The notes: generated by a model from the sequence alone, not told the origin. 64,000 nucleotides of DNA from Diadema setosum (GCA_033980235.1 CM067064.1:5435001-5499000), one strand, 5' to 3'. Shown: positions 37,101 to 50,234, numbered from the stretch's first letter. Numbers and translations: made by a program.

Positions 37101-38429
37101 AATCAATTACAACAACGTCTGGTTGTTTTTTTTTTATCCATGATTCACCGTCAAACTCACAAATGGATTTGAAAAACAAACATTTTCCTTTGGTTGGCAA
37201 GGGTCATAGTAATTGATTTCTGCACCTCGTGAGTGCGTATTCTCCACTTTTTGAGTATGCTAATGGGATAAAAACAAACTGCATTCTTTCTCAAATGGAA
37301 AACACCGGATAAAAAGTTTGCAATTTACGTTGACCTGATGAATGAAATCTTGGTAAACTGAAACAATACACTGTATTTTTTTTTATATCATAAAACTCCA
37401 ACAATGACCGTAGTGTTTGAAAAGTATTCCATGAAAAGAATTAATCCCATCAAAATTGATAAGTCATTTTGAAACGTTAGGCTGTTTTTTTTTTTTTTTT
37501 CTTTTTATCTGTCAGCTGTCTATTACTTTTGGTTCTACAGGAGGGGAAGAGAACTTTGAAAAGAAAACTGTCAACATTGACACCAATATTAATCATATAA
37601 TTGTAGTTCAAAATGCAAGCGAAATGATAAACAGGTGCGATTTTCGACACTACCTGCATGACGTGTGAAGTTAAATAAAACAAAAGATTAGGCTCGTCTA
37701 TTGTTTGAAAGATGGTTGCATTAAATTGCAATAATGAGAATAATGAGACATTGCTGATTTTAAGTTACGTGATAAACTGATAAATTATGCTAACTTGCAA
37801 TAACACACTTCTATGGCATGTCAAATAACAGTGTTAAATGAAATATGCGAAAAAAGCGAGTATGTGCAGAAAAGAGCAATAACTTTTTGATACCATTATC
37901 ATTAATAGTCATCGTCGTCATCATCATAAAATCGCACAACTAGCAAAATAGTACCTTTACCTATACTTCTAAACAACAGTACCGAAAGACTCTATTCTCT
38001 TCAAATTCTCTTCATTCTTATTATATATTCCAGAATAAAGAACACAGAGTGATATTGCACTAAAGAATACTAATGAAAATGATAGTACATTACACTTGCC
38101 CTACTACAGCATCTGATTTCGTGCCGAATTCTAAAGAGTTACGCTGGAAACACTGGAGATAGTATCGTTATACAGATCTTAGCATCACACTTTCACATTC
38201 ATTTTATGCATTGAACAAGATTTCAACCCGGAATAAGAGCTCAGCAGCAGTGTTATAATCAGAAATAAAGCAATAAAAAGCTGATATAACAAGGTCATTG
38301 ATTTGACATGGTTTATCTATACACCATTGTGTTTGCTGCAATATAGCGACAACGCTGTCTTAGAATAAAGACAAGATTTTTGTGAATTTTTGTGAATGCG
38401 TGGTCCTATACAAAATAAGTTTTTTTGCT
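34115..38429. other. non-coding spacer, possible introns of an unseen gene
   Basis: No exon recognised over 4.3 kb. Contains a (CA)n-rich tract (about 35833-35909) and many T-runs. Sequence near 36170-36210 (GTCGACGTTTCGGAAC) looks like a transposon arm, but no partner was found. Confidence 0.4.
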
Positions 38430-39578
38430 TTACAGCTGTTTCGTCGAACTTGGGGAATTTGGTGGGCAAAAGTGTCCCGCTTCGGATGATTCAAAATCAC
38501 AACACGGAGGGCGCCCCGCGCTGTTATGACCCGCGGTATGCCACTCGTCCATCGAACCATAACCTGATGTCCCGCATCGTGACGCCGTAGACGCACTGGT
38601 GTGTGCCGTCGACGCTGATGTCGAATCCGTCGACTGATGCTTCTCGAGAAGTTTCTGCGTAGCGTCATCGATGATGTCGTAGAATTCATCGCCCCGCAAG
38701 ACACTCTTCCGCGTCCGTATCTTGGCGGGGATGTTAGTGAGAGTTGTGAGATGGATGCAGTGAGTTGTCGGAAGGAATTGATCGAAGTTGATTGGCGATG
38801 GCGATGGGTTAGTGTCAGCATCGCCACGGGAAGTGACGTTGGTGCAGCTGTGCTTGCGTGAACCCCGAAGACTTGCTCGTTTCCTCTTGGCCGCCAATTT
38901 ATTTAGGATTACCCTCTCGCGTGGCGATACCTTCGCGGATCCTTTATTAGAGATGCTGGTGGACGGGAGCGATGACAGCCGACCCATCGGCACCTCGCTG
39001 CAAGGGAGCATCGTGTCTGGTTCTGATTTCAAGGGCATTGTCACCGGCGTAGAATATTTTAACCTACCCACTGGCCATCGAATAAGGCGGCCAAGTCGCG
39101 AGCTGTCCGAGGGGTTGTTATTCGACATGTTCGAAGACAAACCGCCAACTTTTAGCGACCCTACAAACTCTGACGGCTTTTCATATTTTCCCGACGTCCG
39201 CTCCAGCCTTGTACTCAGCGAGTCGACGTCCGCTTCGCGCTGCTCGATGGTGAGAAACCCGCCACGTTCTGCCATCTTCTGCGCTTCCTGGACGAGACTG
39301 CTCGTGTTGCGGTTCTTATCGCGGCGTTTCTTGCCCGGTTTCCACGATTTGCTCGCGACGTTATCTCTCTTCCACGAGTCTCGATCGCGAGCTTCGACGG
39401 TGAGGCCACATGCCTCCACTCGAATCTTGGGCAAGAAAGGCTCGTTGCTGCTTGTCTGCTGCTGGCCAGAATCTCTCACGGTCCTAGAATCATCGTCGCG
39501 TTGGACGGCCATGAGAGCAAACGCAGCGGTAGACGTGCGACTCTCGTAGTTCGTTCGTACCTCTGAAGCCATTGCCAT
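38430..39578 (-). CDS. gene C: 382-aa basic disordered protein with C-terminal CPPNSP
   Basis: Start chosen at ATG 39578 (GTCGACATGG, G at -3 and +4). A stop codon lies in frame 30 bp upstream, so the coding part probably begins in this exon. No known domain. Lys/Arg clusters near residues 82-88 (GKKRRDK) and 230-250 (KRKRASL) resemble nuclear localisation signals. A probable helix, FYDIIDDATQKLLEKHQ, precedes a Ser/Thr-rich linker, a CC pair (359-360), then CPPNSP at 371-376, six residues from the C-terminus. The N-terminal pattern PF-x3-IRV-x15-SWKR (about 47-71) resembles PF-x3-IRI-x12-SWKK in gene E, and CC-x10-CPPNSP resembles C-x2-C-x11-CPPNSP there. I read C and E as distant paralogues. 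A half X-box (GTTGCTGTGG) lies at 39753. Confidence 0.85.
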   Translation of the reverse strand: MAMASEVRTNYESRTSTAAFALMAVQRDDDSRTVRDSGQQQTSSNEPFLPKIRVEACGLTVEARDRDSWKRDNVASKSWKPGKKRRDKNRNTSSLVQEAQKMAERGGFLTIEQREADVDSLSTRLERTSGKYEKPSEFVGSLKVGGLSSNMSNNNPSDSSRLGRLIRWPVGRLKYSTPVTMPLKSEPDTMLPCSEVPMGRLSSLPSTSISNKGSAKVSPRERVILNKLAAKRKRASLRGSRKHSCTNVTSRGDADTNPSPSPINFDQFLPTTHCIHLTTLTNIPAKIRTRKSVLRGDEFYDIIDDATQKLLEKHQSTDSTSASTAHTSASTASRCGTSGYGSMDEWHTAGHNSAGRPPCCDFESSEAGHFCPPNSPSSTKQL

Positions 39579-42500
39579 GTCGACAAACCTCCTCACATGT
39601 AACACTCATCCCTGCAGCTTATGTTTCATGTCCATTGCATCAAAATCAAATAACGACTGGTCAATCCTAGTATTCACCCAGACGCAACCGATTCAATTGC
39701 TCTAACTGCCATGGACGAACGCTAATGACTGGCATCTAAAATGCAACAATTGGTTGCTGTGGAGGCGCGATCAACTAATTACTGTTTACTCAGTGTTCAA
39801 ACAATTCGTATCACACGTTTGCTCATTGATATCACGTTAGAAAGGTGTTAATCAGGACATCAAATCCAAGATATCTCGAGATCTCGTTTACCCTGCGGAG
39901 CCGATGAAATTTAGAACAGTCCTATCTGTTTTGTTTGTCCAAATTATCATTCATCTAACATAAACTGTCGTGTCGCTTTGTTAGAACTGAAAAATTATAT
40001 TCAGCACAAATATTGAGTACGTGACCAGTCATAGAGCATCAATGTTAGCAATAGCAGTGACACTTCTACCTGGGTTTAATATTTTTTTCGGGGTGATATC
40101 AGAAGTCAAATACAGGCATGGTAGGACTATCAAAAGTCAACTTGGGCGTGAGGTCAGCACGGCAGGTGTAGTGGAGAGTGCAGTGCGGTGCACGGAGGTA
40201 AGGCTCTCACCTTACCGCAGTGTGTCGACAATGTTCAGTAGCAAAGTACCATCGCTTCACGTACCCACCGCAATACCTCTTGGTCAGTCGAAGGCGGAAC
40301 TGATGGTCGTGTTTTTTTTTTTTCTTCACACGAGACAAACACAAATATGGCCGGCTAGTAGTCTGCTGGAGATAAGAGATCTATTCCGTACAATCCGTCG
40401 AATGTCCGCGTCTGATGACGCCATGGTGATCACCACTCATCAATAACCGTCTCCGGTCCAATCCTGTGAAGAAAAAAAAACCCGGAAAATTAACACAAAT
40501 CGATGATCAATATTTCAAAGCCATAATCAAATATATATCATTATTTTGGCATTAAAGGACAGATGATGTTATGTGCTATGGGTCCTGTTCGGGAGAGCTG
40601 ATTATGATCAGTCATCTTGATTTTAGCGGGATGACGTCATTCCTGACGCAGATGTTACTAACGAGTCTGAGCAAATTATGCCTGATGTTTGAAAGAAGAA
40701 AGGCAGCAAAAGAGACGTAAGTTTACCATTAAAGAGAAACCTTCATCTGTATTGATCCATGGAACTAACCTGTCCTATCTCGAAGGGTGATCTGTTTTAT
40801 TTTTATAGTGTGTGATTTGGCTCTTACATCAAATTTTGTGAGGTTTATCAACATGATCAGCTTTATCTGCAAAGACGCTGCGTCTTCCCACGACATCGCG
40901 ATGAACTAACAAGACATGGATAGAATAACCAATCAATCACGTCGATGCTCGGGCTTTTCGATGAACTGATAAACTATAGTCGGAACCCTTCCCAAAAAGA
41001 TTCCAGCATGAAAGGAAAACAATGCGTATTGTTTTCTTGTCAATTGAGTGTTGTATCTGTTTGTCACACGGACGGATGCGCACACACAGAACTGGCCGAA
41101 CATGATAACAACAGTGCTGCCCACAAACCTCATACCCGATACATACAAGATTTCTCTATTCATTACTGTCAGCCTCGCGACTTGTTTACCCGTGTAAAGA
41201 GTAGATTACACATTGTTCATTAACCAGTTCGCCTTCTTGAACTTAGTGGCGTTTGTACAAAGTTTAGTATCTCGTGATGAGGATAGGGTTAGGCTCCTTA
41301 ACAACGTTCCCTTGGATACCCATCTTTCTCCCCATGCACTCCCTCGATGGGTGCAAAGATGAACGAAGATAAACTTTGGGGCAAGCTCATGGGGGTGAAA
41401 ATAGATATCAAATTATGCAAAACAAACACACTTGAAATCAAGCAATCGAAAACAAACACCGAAAAGACCACCACTAATGATGAAGCGTATATCAAGAATG
41501 TCTACTCCCTTATGTCCCTCTTCCAGTTAGCTTTGATAACCAAGGTAAAATCAAACAAACATGTTTGTAGAACTCTTTTTTTTTCTTCCAATATCGGACA
41601 TTAAACCATTAATCAGACGTAAGATAAGCAAGTTTAAGGGCTTGAAACCTTCAAATGTTTTTCACAAATCGTACCCACATAATCATGATAATAATGCAGA
41701 TGGAATGATATGTTGATCCAACCCCCCATGTCTCCTATTGACCCAGACACAACTGTATGCTTCACGAATCAACAAGAAAAAAAATTCAGTCCCTTACCTC
41801 AATCAATATAATTATGTCGTTTTTAATAAACAATAACTTCGAAAGGGTAAGGGTTAATTGTTACAGCAAATCTTTCATCAAACTTCTGTTCGAAACATCA
41901 ATCTACTCTCTTCAATTGGTTTGTGACTAAAAGAGGTCGTCACTACTTTACCAATATTAAAAAAAAAAAACCTTTATTTTCTCACATTGTCCGACATGTA
42001 TGACGTTTCTGTTATTATGATCTTGTTAATTTTACTCTTTCTGTTAAAATCAGTTTAATAATATGGAGTGGAATTTTATTGTTAACAAAACCAAAAAGAA
42101 ACCTATTTCAACACAGATTCTCAAGGAAGAGGTGGGGGTCCTCTTTATTTGTGATTGATTCTCATCCTGTATACATTATATGATTACAGTTAACACTACT
42201 TTGGTTTGCACTTTTATTGTTCATTCTCGAAATAATCATACTCATGAAAGAAGTGGAATAATTCTGTGGGAAGTTTGCAGAGTCCGTAAAAGGGCTCTTT
42301 CATTTCAAATATAGAAAAACAGTGACGTCTGGTTTGTTCTTTTGTTTAGTTCAGTTTCAGTTATTTTTTTTTTTAGTTCACATAATTTTGTTTAATCGTG
42401 ACAATTTGAAAGTCCGTGAACAACATAAAAAGAACAAAATATGTATAACCTGCATACAATGACAGAGTAAGTGAAGTAACTCCAGTAAAAAAAAAATAAA

Positions 42501-42753
42501 TAAACAGTACAACGAAAAAGAAAAACAAAAGATATGCAGTATATAAGCTAACATTGAACAAGATTTGAAATTGTCACAAATATGTTCTGTTAAGGTATTG
42601 TATATTATTTTTTTCTTTGTTTATTCAATGGAAATGGAAATAAAGTTGAAATTGAATTGAATTGAATTGAATTTAAAAAAAGAACAAATAATTCCCGCGC
42701 ATTTGCTTAAGCTAAGAAAGTTGTTCATCAGTGAATGATTAATTGCTTAATCA
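39579..42753. other. upstream region of gene C and spacer
   Basis: No firm exon. Near 40190-40225 there are donor-like GTAAGG sites on both strands in a CpG-richer patch, which might be the first (non-coding) exon of gene C, but this is weak. The rest is AT-rich. Confidence 0.35.
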
Positions 42754-42889
42754 ATATTAATTCATTCATTAATTCAGTTATGTTCTTACTTATCATATCT
42801 TTTCATTCATTTATTTATAAGATATTAATTCATTCATTAATTCAGTTATGTTCTTACTTATCATATCTTTTCATTCATTTATTTATAAG
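42754..42889. repeat. two exact tandem 68-bp repeats
   Basis: The unit starting ATATTAATTCATTCATTAAT and ending ATTTATAAG occurs twice without a visible difference (42754-42821 and 42822-42889). Non-coding and apparently a recent duplication. Confidence 0.9.
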
Positions 42890-43098
42890 AGATGAAATCT
42901 GGATGTAAATGTCATCTGAGATATTGATATAAAAATTGTAAGTGGAGATTCATATCAATCAATACCTACATCCAATCGCCTCAGCCCAGTGTTGTGGATA
43001 AAGGTAATGAAAATGAATCTGCACCGATGAGGATATGAGCATCATTATCAACATGTTAGCATACGGAAGAATGACGAATTGTATAAGAAGAGAAAGTC

Positions 43099-43296
43099 TC
43101 AGACCCACACCGATCCCAGGGTAACAGTATTGTACAAGGCTACACAGTCTATTTGCGGCGACTGATACTGAAAGAGCGAGAGCGCACTGTTTTGTGCAGG
43201 GGCTGTCTCGGCTTCGATCAATCGCCATGACCTCTCAAAACACCTGCCTTCGGTGGCCAAAAATGGCGGAGTCGATTTCACTGATGGTGGTGCCAT
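43099..43296 (-). CDS. weak candidate first exon
   Basis: The minus-strand ATG at 43296 is in good context (ACAATGG) and opens a protein-like frame, MAPPSVKSTPPFLATEG, which continues to 43099. No strong donor is present (GTGTTT after codon 17), no companion exon was found, and I recognise no family. It may be chance. Confidence 0.15.
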   Translation of the reverse strand: MAPPSVKSTPPFLATEGRCFERSWRLIEAETAPAQNSALSLFQYQSPQIDCVALYNTVTLGSVWV

Positions 43297-43523
43297 TGTG
43301 TACAGCAAATTTGCCAGGAGCTTCTTACATATCCTTCATTCTCACAGCGCTAGAGTCATGTGCTAGATGTGATTTTTCGAGGAAGCTGATCAGGAAGTTT
43401 CTAGGACAGTCATTATCTCTATACTCATTTTTAATCCTCAATCAGACGCTTGACATTACAATGTTTGTGACGTGATTCCATGCAGAGTCAACTTATCTTT
43501 TCCTTATAATAGTAATAATGATG

Positions 43524-43573
<50 letters not shown>

Positions 43574-44417
43574 AACAATACAAATAAAAATGTATGATAA
43601 TAATAATGATAATGATAATGAATAGATTATAGTCTTTTCTACAGCGCATTTCCAGTAAGCTGATCAGTGCGCTTTACATTAATATTCAAAGTAAAAGTTA
43701 ATACTTTATAAACAATATTCTTTTTAAAAATTGAAACTGAGGGTGATAGGCGAATTTCCTTTGGCCCCCAAAAATGAGAAACTACGCTCATCACGTCATG
43801 CAGCCTTAGTTTTTACACGTGGTACCAGTGGAGTAGGTAGTATCCATGGCAGAGCGCAATTTACAAACTGAACGGTGGAGAGAGTGCAAAAGTGCCTTAG
43901 CTTAAATAATGCTAGATGAAGGGGAAAATCATCAGAACAAAGCCTCTATCATGTCTATTGTCAGCATAATCATTGTACAACAACGCCATTCAGGATAAGG
44001 AGGCATAAAGACAACTAAGATATCCTATTTCTGTCTGGCACTGTACAGTAAATACTTTGCATTCGTTATGAGATTCTTACAAATCCCAGAAGTTATTTTC
44101 CATACAATGCAAGATCATTTTTCAGAAATTGCGATGTTAATCGCGGCGCGCGTGTCGTCAAAATGACGAGTTAAGTATAATCTTATGAGTCTCGATATTC
44201 AAAATCACCATTAAAACCTTACCTTTTGGATTTTACGTTTGTAACAATCTGTTATTAAGAGTTAGTGCAAGAATGCAGGGAACACACTTATGCGAAGTCC
44301 CGATTACACTGTCCAGAGATATCATGATGGGCTTCTCAAAATGCGGGTATTTACATCTGTTTTAATATTGGCGACCTTTTTATTAATAGAAAGTAATAAC
44401 ACATTCAGTTGGAGGTT
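43297..44417. other. non-coding spacer with (AAT)n
   Basis: (AAT)n and GATAAT tract at about 43510-43622. No gene seen. Confidence 0.5.
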
Positions 44418-44650
44418 ACAGCTCGTTATCCCAAAGGTTCGTTATTCCGAAAGTTCTTTAATCCGAAAATGAAATAAGATTCCATTTTCAAATGTGCGTT
44501 AGTAGGCACCTTTTTTTCCGAAGGGGGGGGGGGGGGTTGGGGAGGGGGTTAGAAACGCCATTTCATTTTCGGATTAACGAACCTTTGAAATAACGAACCT
44601 TCGGAATAGTGATATTTATTCCATTTCGAATTAACGAACTTTCCGGAAAA
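44418..44650. mobile_element. fold-back element with repeated GGTTCGTTATTCCGAA words
   Basis: GGTTCGTTATTCCGAAAG (44437) and TTTAATCCGAAAATGAAAT (44457) in the left half are answered by ATTTCATTTTCGGATTAACG and TAACGAACCTTCGGAATA in the right half. A G-run (about 44524-44536) lies in the loop. The motif is reiterated, with a third copy as TTCGAATTAACGAACTTTCC. Non-coding, MITE-like; borders approximate. Confidence 0.65.
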
Positions 44651-45040
44651 GGACGAATATCAACCGAACCGTTGGAGGCCCTGTGAGGAATGAACTTGTC
44701 CGAACTACGCTGTGCAAATGCTTGGCTCTGAATTTAATTATCCTTCCCCTCTATTACACAGATGAAGGATTGTCTGTCTCAAATACACGACTGGAAAATA
44801 ATTCCTAGATCAAAGAATGATGAACGCCAGTGGATTGTCATGAAATGATAAAAGACCAATGTTAGGCTATACGTTTTATCAGTCAGACGCCGTTTTACTA
44901 TGATTTGCCTTTTCCAAATGCATAGTTATAAAATCTCTCTTAACGAGTTCAAATAGAACAGTGCAACCTGTCGTCGTTCATCCGTAAAAAAGTAACAATT
45001 CATGAGCTAGAATTCATTCATATGTATTGCACTAAAGCTC

Positions 45041-45081
<41 letters not shown>

Positions 45082-47153
45082 TTATATATACATAGGCCCT
45101 ATATATATATACATCTTCCATGATTTTAAAACGATTAGGTAAAGGTTTATGGCTTTATTGAAACATATCTTCTGACAAGTTTCGATGTAATCTTTTCCAT
45201 GTTTTTTATTCATATCTTTCAAAATCAACGTATAGATTTCTTAGAATGGGTTCAGTTGTATTTCATCTTGAGTAATTACGTAAACATAAATGTATATAAT
45301 TGTCATCATCATCATTATCATTAAACATAACAATGAATACAACATCATTTTGCCTATGTTATTTCAAACCTGACATTCATTTAGGTATTGCAATTTCTAT
45401 AGACAAGTAATCTGACCTGTTTTCTTCTCATTGTACACTATAAAACTTTTTTTTTTTTTTACATCAGGATTGAGTCGGATATCATTGTTAAAAATGTTTT
45501 ATCCAAAGGCGTAAGCTTTAGGATTCGAACTCAGGACGTCATTTGAATGTCAAGGGTATTATCATCGTGCCTTCATACTTACCCTGCCCCCATAACAATT
45601 TGTTTGTTTATTTCTGCACATATTTTTATACAACCATGCAACACTGGCGCCTCGCCGAATATGCGTGTTAGAATGCAGGTCCCATCATCATCCTAATCAG
45701 TGTTGTCATTAAACATTGATGTTAATGGCGTGACCGTATATGCTTCAAGTACTGTCGGTACTTAAGCAACCAAGACTACAAATAACAACAATTGTAAACA
45801 AGAGGCACCCGAGTGGGGGAAAAGAAAGAGGAGAAAGCAAAACTATTAACAGGGGAAAAAATTAGAAGAAATGATTAACGAATTGTCTTCGGAATTTCGA
45901 GAGTTTTTGTACTTGTTTTCACTACGGATTAAATGAATAATAATATGAAATCGCTTTTAAGAGCAAAATATCATATTTCTCTCCGAAAGTGATAAATTGC
46001 CACTGATGAAGACATTGACAAAGAGAGTGTAGAGTCAGGGGAGCCTGTTCATGTTTCTTGATTGATTCAAACGGAGAAGATCATTCTTCTGGTAGCAGCT
46101 GCTTAAGTCCGTGGTTACAGCACGCATGCATGTTAAAATATTCATCTCTCGGCTTTTCGGCCCCGTGAGACTATTAATTCCTTCATATCATCGTCGATGG
46201 GTTTGTGCCTCAGTTTCAACAAAAAAAAAGAAAGAAAAAAAGGTGGAAGTGATGAGATTTTGGAGGGGATTATAACAACGTTGATTTCCTGATACTGCCA
46301 GAATCATACTAATAACAATAATAACTAGAAAGGCACTTTTAAAGCCCAAACTTCCGCAAAGCAGCTCATTCCCACTCTATATCACAGTCCTACGTTAATA
46401 TCATCTGTATTATTTTTTTCTCGACCATCAAAACATGCCCTCTCATTATTTTTGGAATCACATTGATATCAGTGTTAATTTCCACAAAGGCCTTATATCC
46501 AGATGTTAAATAATTCTTGAAAAATAAAAAAGAAAAAGAAAAACCTGATTTCAGACTGTTACCCCGAACACTTTAAAAATCAAAACATCTCCTGCTTGTG
46601 TCATTCGAAAATTTTGCTGAAAACTATTTCCGGATCCAGTCATAACTTTTAAAGATATTTTGCCAACAGCCAGACAAATAAATCAACGCCGGCGGTAATT
46701 TCCTTGGCCGAAACAAAAATACTGATAGTATTATGTATATAATATTTCAATATAAGATATACGGAAGATGAAATGTCAAAAACAAATAAAATCAACAATT
46801 GAGGATATAAGAGATCACATACAAGTTGATATTTATCTAAGTGTAACAACTGTCAACAATACTGTAATAACAGATGGATTAATGATTTCTCTGCAACAGG
46901 AACTTACCAACATTGCTGTTTTTTCCAGTCTCTCCATCACGGCAATGCGAGTTGTTTTTTCATTTCACTTTTTACTTCCCAGAACGCTATCCAAACCCTG
47001 CTTTGTAGCATCAAGCTCTGTTTGTTTGGTTCCTTTTTCTGGAGTAGCTCTCCTATATTTACGTCATCACCATGTATCTGAATCTCTTAGAACAGATGAA
47101 GATTGATTAATTCCCAATGTATCAGACATGACAACTTTGCGGTGTTTGTGGCG
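44651..47153. other. non-coding spacer
   Basis: (TA)n at about 45043-45075 with further TA pieces to 45110. GGATTCGAACTCAGG near 45521 is a B-box-like word in a poorly preserved tRNA-like context. No gene seen. Confidence 0.45.
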
Positions 47154-47589
47154 ATGTCGGAGGAACAATATTCTAACATATTCCCTGTCGATAATCAAGG
47201 ATGCGCTATCTCGCGTAGTAACGAAAATCTAGAAGGGAGACCATCACGTAAGTCCAGTTCGCGTATTCGGTTCTGTTGTTATACCTGTGCAACAACATCC
47301 AAGCGAAGTTCTACATACAGACCAAGCTATGCTATGGTTCCCGTGATTGCAGCTCAAATATCAGAGTTCCAGTTTGGTTGCCCAACACGAAGTATTTCTC
47401 GAAGAGTTTCTGAATTCCCCGGCACTTCAGCGGCACCTGTATCAAGCTCACCGACAACTTATTAACTCCCACCTCTCGACCGCAAACATTTGTCTTTGTG
47501 ACGAGGAGTACACTCACAAAAAAAGGGGGGTTCGATGGTCAGAGATCTCACCGGGTGTGTTGGTTCAAGGATCAATCCTGTATTTGTAG
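47154..47589 (+). CDS. weak candidate exons of an unrecognised gene
   Basis: An ATG at 47154 starts MSEEQYSNIFPV and the frame reaches a consensus donor (CAC|GTAAGT) at 47248. A possible acceptor GTGATTGCAG ends at 47352. The following frame VAQHEVFLEEF, then LNSPALQRHLY, looks protein-like, with a spacing of aromatic and Leu residues that recalls the start of RGS22-like proteins, but the phases of the two pieces do not match simply. I would not assign a product. Confidence 0.2.
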
Positions 47590-47939
47590 ATGGGCTTGGC
47601 TTTTGTTTCATCTTGAATGGTCCATTGCAGTAGTGACTCTTCTTTCCCGAGACGCAGAACGGTTATCCGAAGTTTACTGCCTGATTGGTTCGAGGAGAAA
47701 TGTATGTTATATCCGTACCTTCAGTATCCTCAAGTCAATTGCAGGTAAAATTGTACCTCAGGAGGGGCTATCTATGATATTTCAAGCTCCAAGGCTTCAG
47801 AAAATTGATTGATCGAGCTTCTTTAACGTATAATTTGAGATTTGGATTGTCGATTATGGTGTGTACCATTGCAAAGGGAAGAACATCATATTGAAATGGA
47901 GCACACTGCTGGTCGATGAGTTTGCAGCCGTAAGTTTAT

Positions 47940-48140
47940 TCATAGTATGTACTGGGCTTGCGAATAACAAATATTTGATTCCAGTTCATCGTGGGTGCAC
48001 TGTAAAAAAATCATCCTTCGAAGTGTCATGCTATCGATTTCGTCTCCGAAGAACATTTGTTTGACCGTCTCTCGGCGACTTTGCTTTATCAGTCGATGTG
48101 CGTTTGGGCCTTGGTTGAGTATTGTTGAGACACAATACAT
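47940..48140 (-). CDS. weak open frame close to the 48306 X-box
   Basis: A minus-strand frame of 66 codons (ATG at 48140) with mixed, protein-like composition (RRETVKQMFFGDEIDS). TTTTTTTACAG inside it resembles an acceptor, and AATAAA overlaps the stop region. It would be the first coding sequence downstream of the X-box on this strand. Function unknown; may be chance. Confidence 0.2.
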   Translation of the reverse strand: MYCVSTILNQGPNAHRLIKQSRRETVKQMFFGDEIDSMTLRRMIFLQCTHDELESNICYSQAQYIL

Positions 48141-48305
48141 CGATTAATGTGGGACAAAACAACGACAATGGCTCTCTTCAGAAACAACGAGAGCCGTCAA
48201 GTACAGTAGTCACGCCACGAGATATACCGTAATCCTACCAGAAAGACTACTACACGGGGAAGGGAACAGCGGGTTTACCGTGCATGCAGCGACTCAGCGT
48301 CACCA

Positions 48306-48319
48306 GTTACCATAGCAAC
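48306..48319. promoter_or_regulatory. near-consensus X-box (RFX site)
   Basis: GTTACCATAGCAAC fits the RFX palindrome in both half-sites and is the best match in the window. It lies in a CpG-richer patch (about 48160-48540). No firm gene starts next to it; candidates are the weak frame at 48140 on the minus strand or an unseen plus-strand gene. Confidence 0.65.
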
Positions 48320-49695
48320 GAGGAAAGGGATATGCCGCCCGGAACAGCTCACGGCCTAGCGTTCATTCCGGTCGCACATGTCCGCTAAGAATGTCGCCAA
48401 CTTGGTGAACTGCTTTGATTATTGGCGCGCAACGTGCTTTTCTCTCTTTGTAGCGGAATACGGATAGGTTTCAGTTTGCACGCGAGTTGGATCGATGTCT
48501 TAGCATCGTATAACAAATCAAACACGCTTGGATTTGGACTGCTCTATAATTAAAGTTAGCCACGGACAAGAAAGGTTTGAGACTTAGGATCTACATAAAA
48601 GAAATAGGTCGAAATCTCTGACTGCTAGAATAATACCGTCTGATACCATTGTGCGTCATGAGATTTGGTTAATACTATCTTCTTCTTTTTTTCTTTTAGA
48701 GAGAGAAAAAAAAACAGTACTTTCAATTTACTCTGACAGCAGTGTCGTTTACACTGAAGACAAAATGCTGTTGGTAAAATGATATTTCTCGAAACAATCG
48801 CGTTTAAGTGAATTTTGGCTACGCTTTCTAATTGTTTTTTCTCCTCTCTCTCTTCTCTCTCTCTCTCTCTCTGTCTTTGGTTTTCTATGTCTTCTTCTTT
48901 TCTCCTTTTTCGTATCTTCCCTCTCTTTCTTTTTCTTTTTATTCCCCTCGTTTCACTCTTTTTAAAATTTCTTACTATGTAAATACATGAATAGTGAAGC
49001 AAACACAGATCAACCGTCACATAAAAGCCATCCTGATTTTGTGCAGTATATGTAATATCTGTTCAATTAGAGATTGACTAATTTAGTAGACGCTCACAGT
49101 GTTTCATTTATACCATTACCTCCTTCATCACATACATATATTGTTGCAATCGTACGGTAAGAATCTACTGCAGTTCAGTTCATTTCAGTTGTGTTTATCT
49201 GTTAGAATTTACATAAAAATTGAACAAACAGAATGGAAGACGTTTCACACAAATTGGACGGAAAACAAAAAGATCTGGAATTTGAAAATATCTTAATGAT
49301 CTATGCTGTCAAGACTTAATTACGAATTCATTTGGACACACTTACCCTAAGTATGAACATGAGGTGACAAAGTTAAATCCCATTACTTCTCCCATTCCGT
49401 TTGTAAAAAAAAAACAAGCAAACAAGAATATTAAAGTACTTAATGTTTTTTATATTACTTCAGCATAACTACAAACAACTCCCTCATTGAAACCCTCGCT
49501 ATGTCACGACTGTAATACAATTGATTTGAAGTGAAGGATATAATCATTGTTACTCGTGATTTTGTTTGTTTGTTTGTTTTAAACGTGGCACTGCCATTGT
49601 GTATTTGTTACGAACACTGTAAAACATATACAATGCATTACTTCAAGGCATTTAGGGACATCCATTCCCCTCCACTATCCCCAATCCCTTCCTCC

Positions 49696-49789
<94 letters not shown>

Positions 49790-50003
49790 CATACCATATT
49801 ATATCATATTATATTTGATAAGTTGTATTTAGTCATATCAATATTCCACAAATCATGAAAGAAAATGTCATGATTATGTCACATTCCATTTTGTAAGAAA
49901 TATAAGAAAATACATAATCTTATATACAGATTGCCATGTACCAATAAAACAAGGTTGAGGGGTTTACTGGACGCTGAGCTTGTAACATATAGACCCCCTT
50001 ATG

Positions 50004-50052
<49 letters not shown>

Positions 50053-50115
50053 TCATATACATATTCCACAAAACTTTAAAAAATGACACGATATATCACA
50101 CATATGTATGTATAT

Positions 50116-50151
<36 letters not shown>

Positions 50152-50234
50152 TATTTAATATATATATATATATTCATATCAATATTCCACAAAAAATTAA
50201 AGAAAATATCATGATGTATCACACATATGTATGC

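Noticed and set aside
38788..39549. 253-codon plus-strand frame
   Set aside because: It is the antisense shadow of gene C. The minus-strand frame has the better start context, the CPPNSP tail and the gene E similarity.
40021..40446. 141-codon plus-strand frame
   Set aside because: No domain, low-complexity Phe run, donor-like sites on both strands; composition does not look coding.
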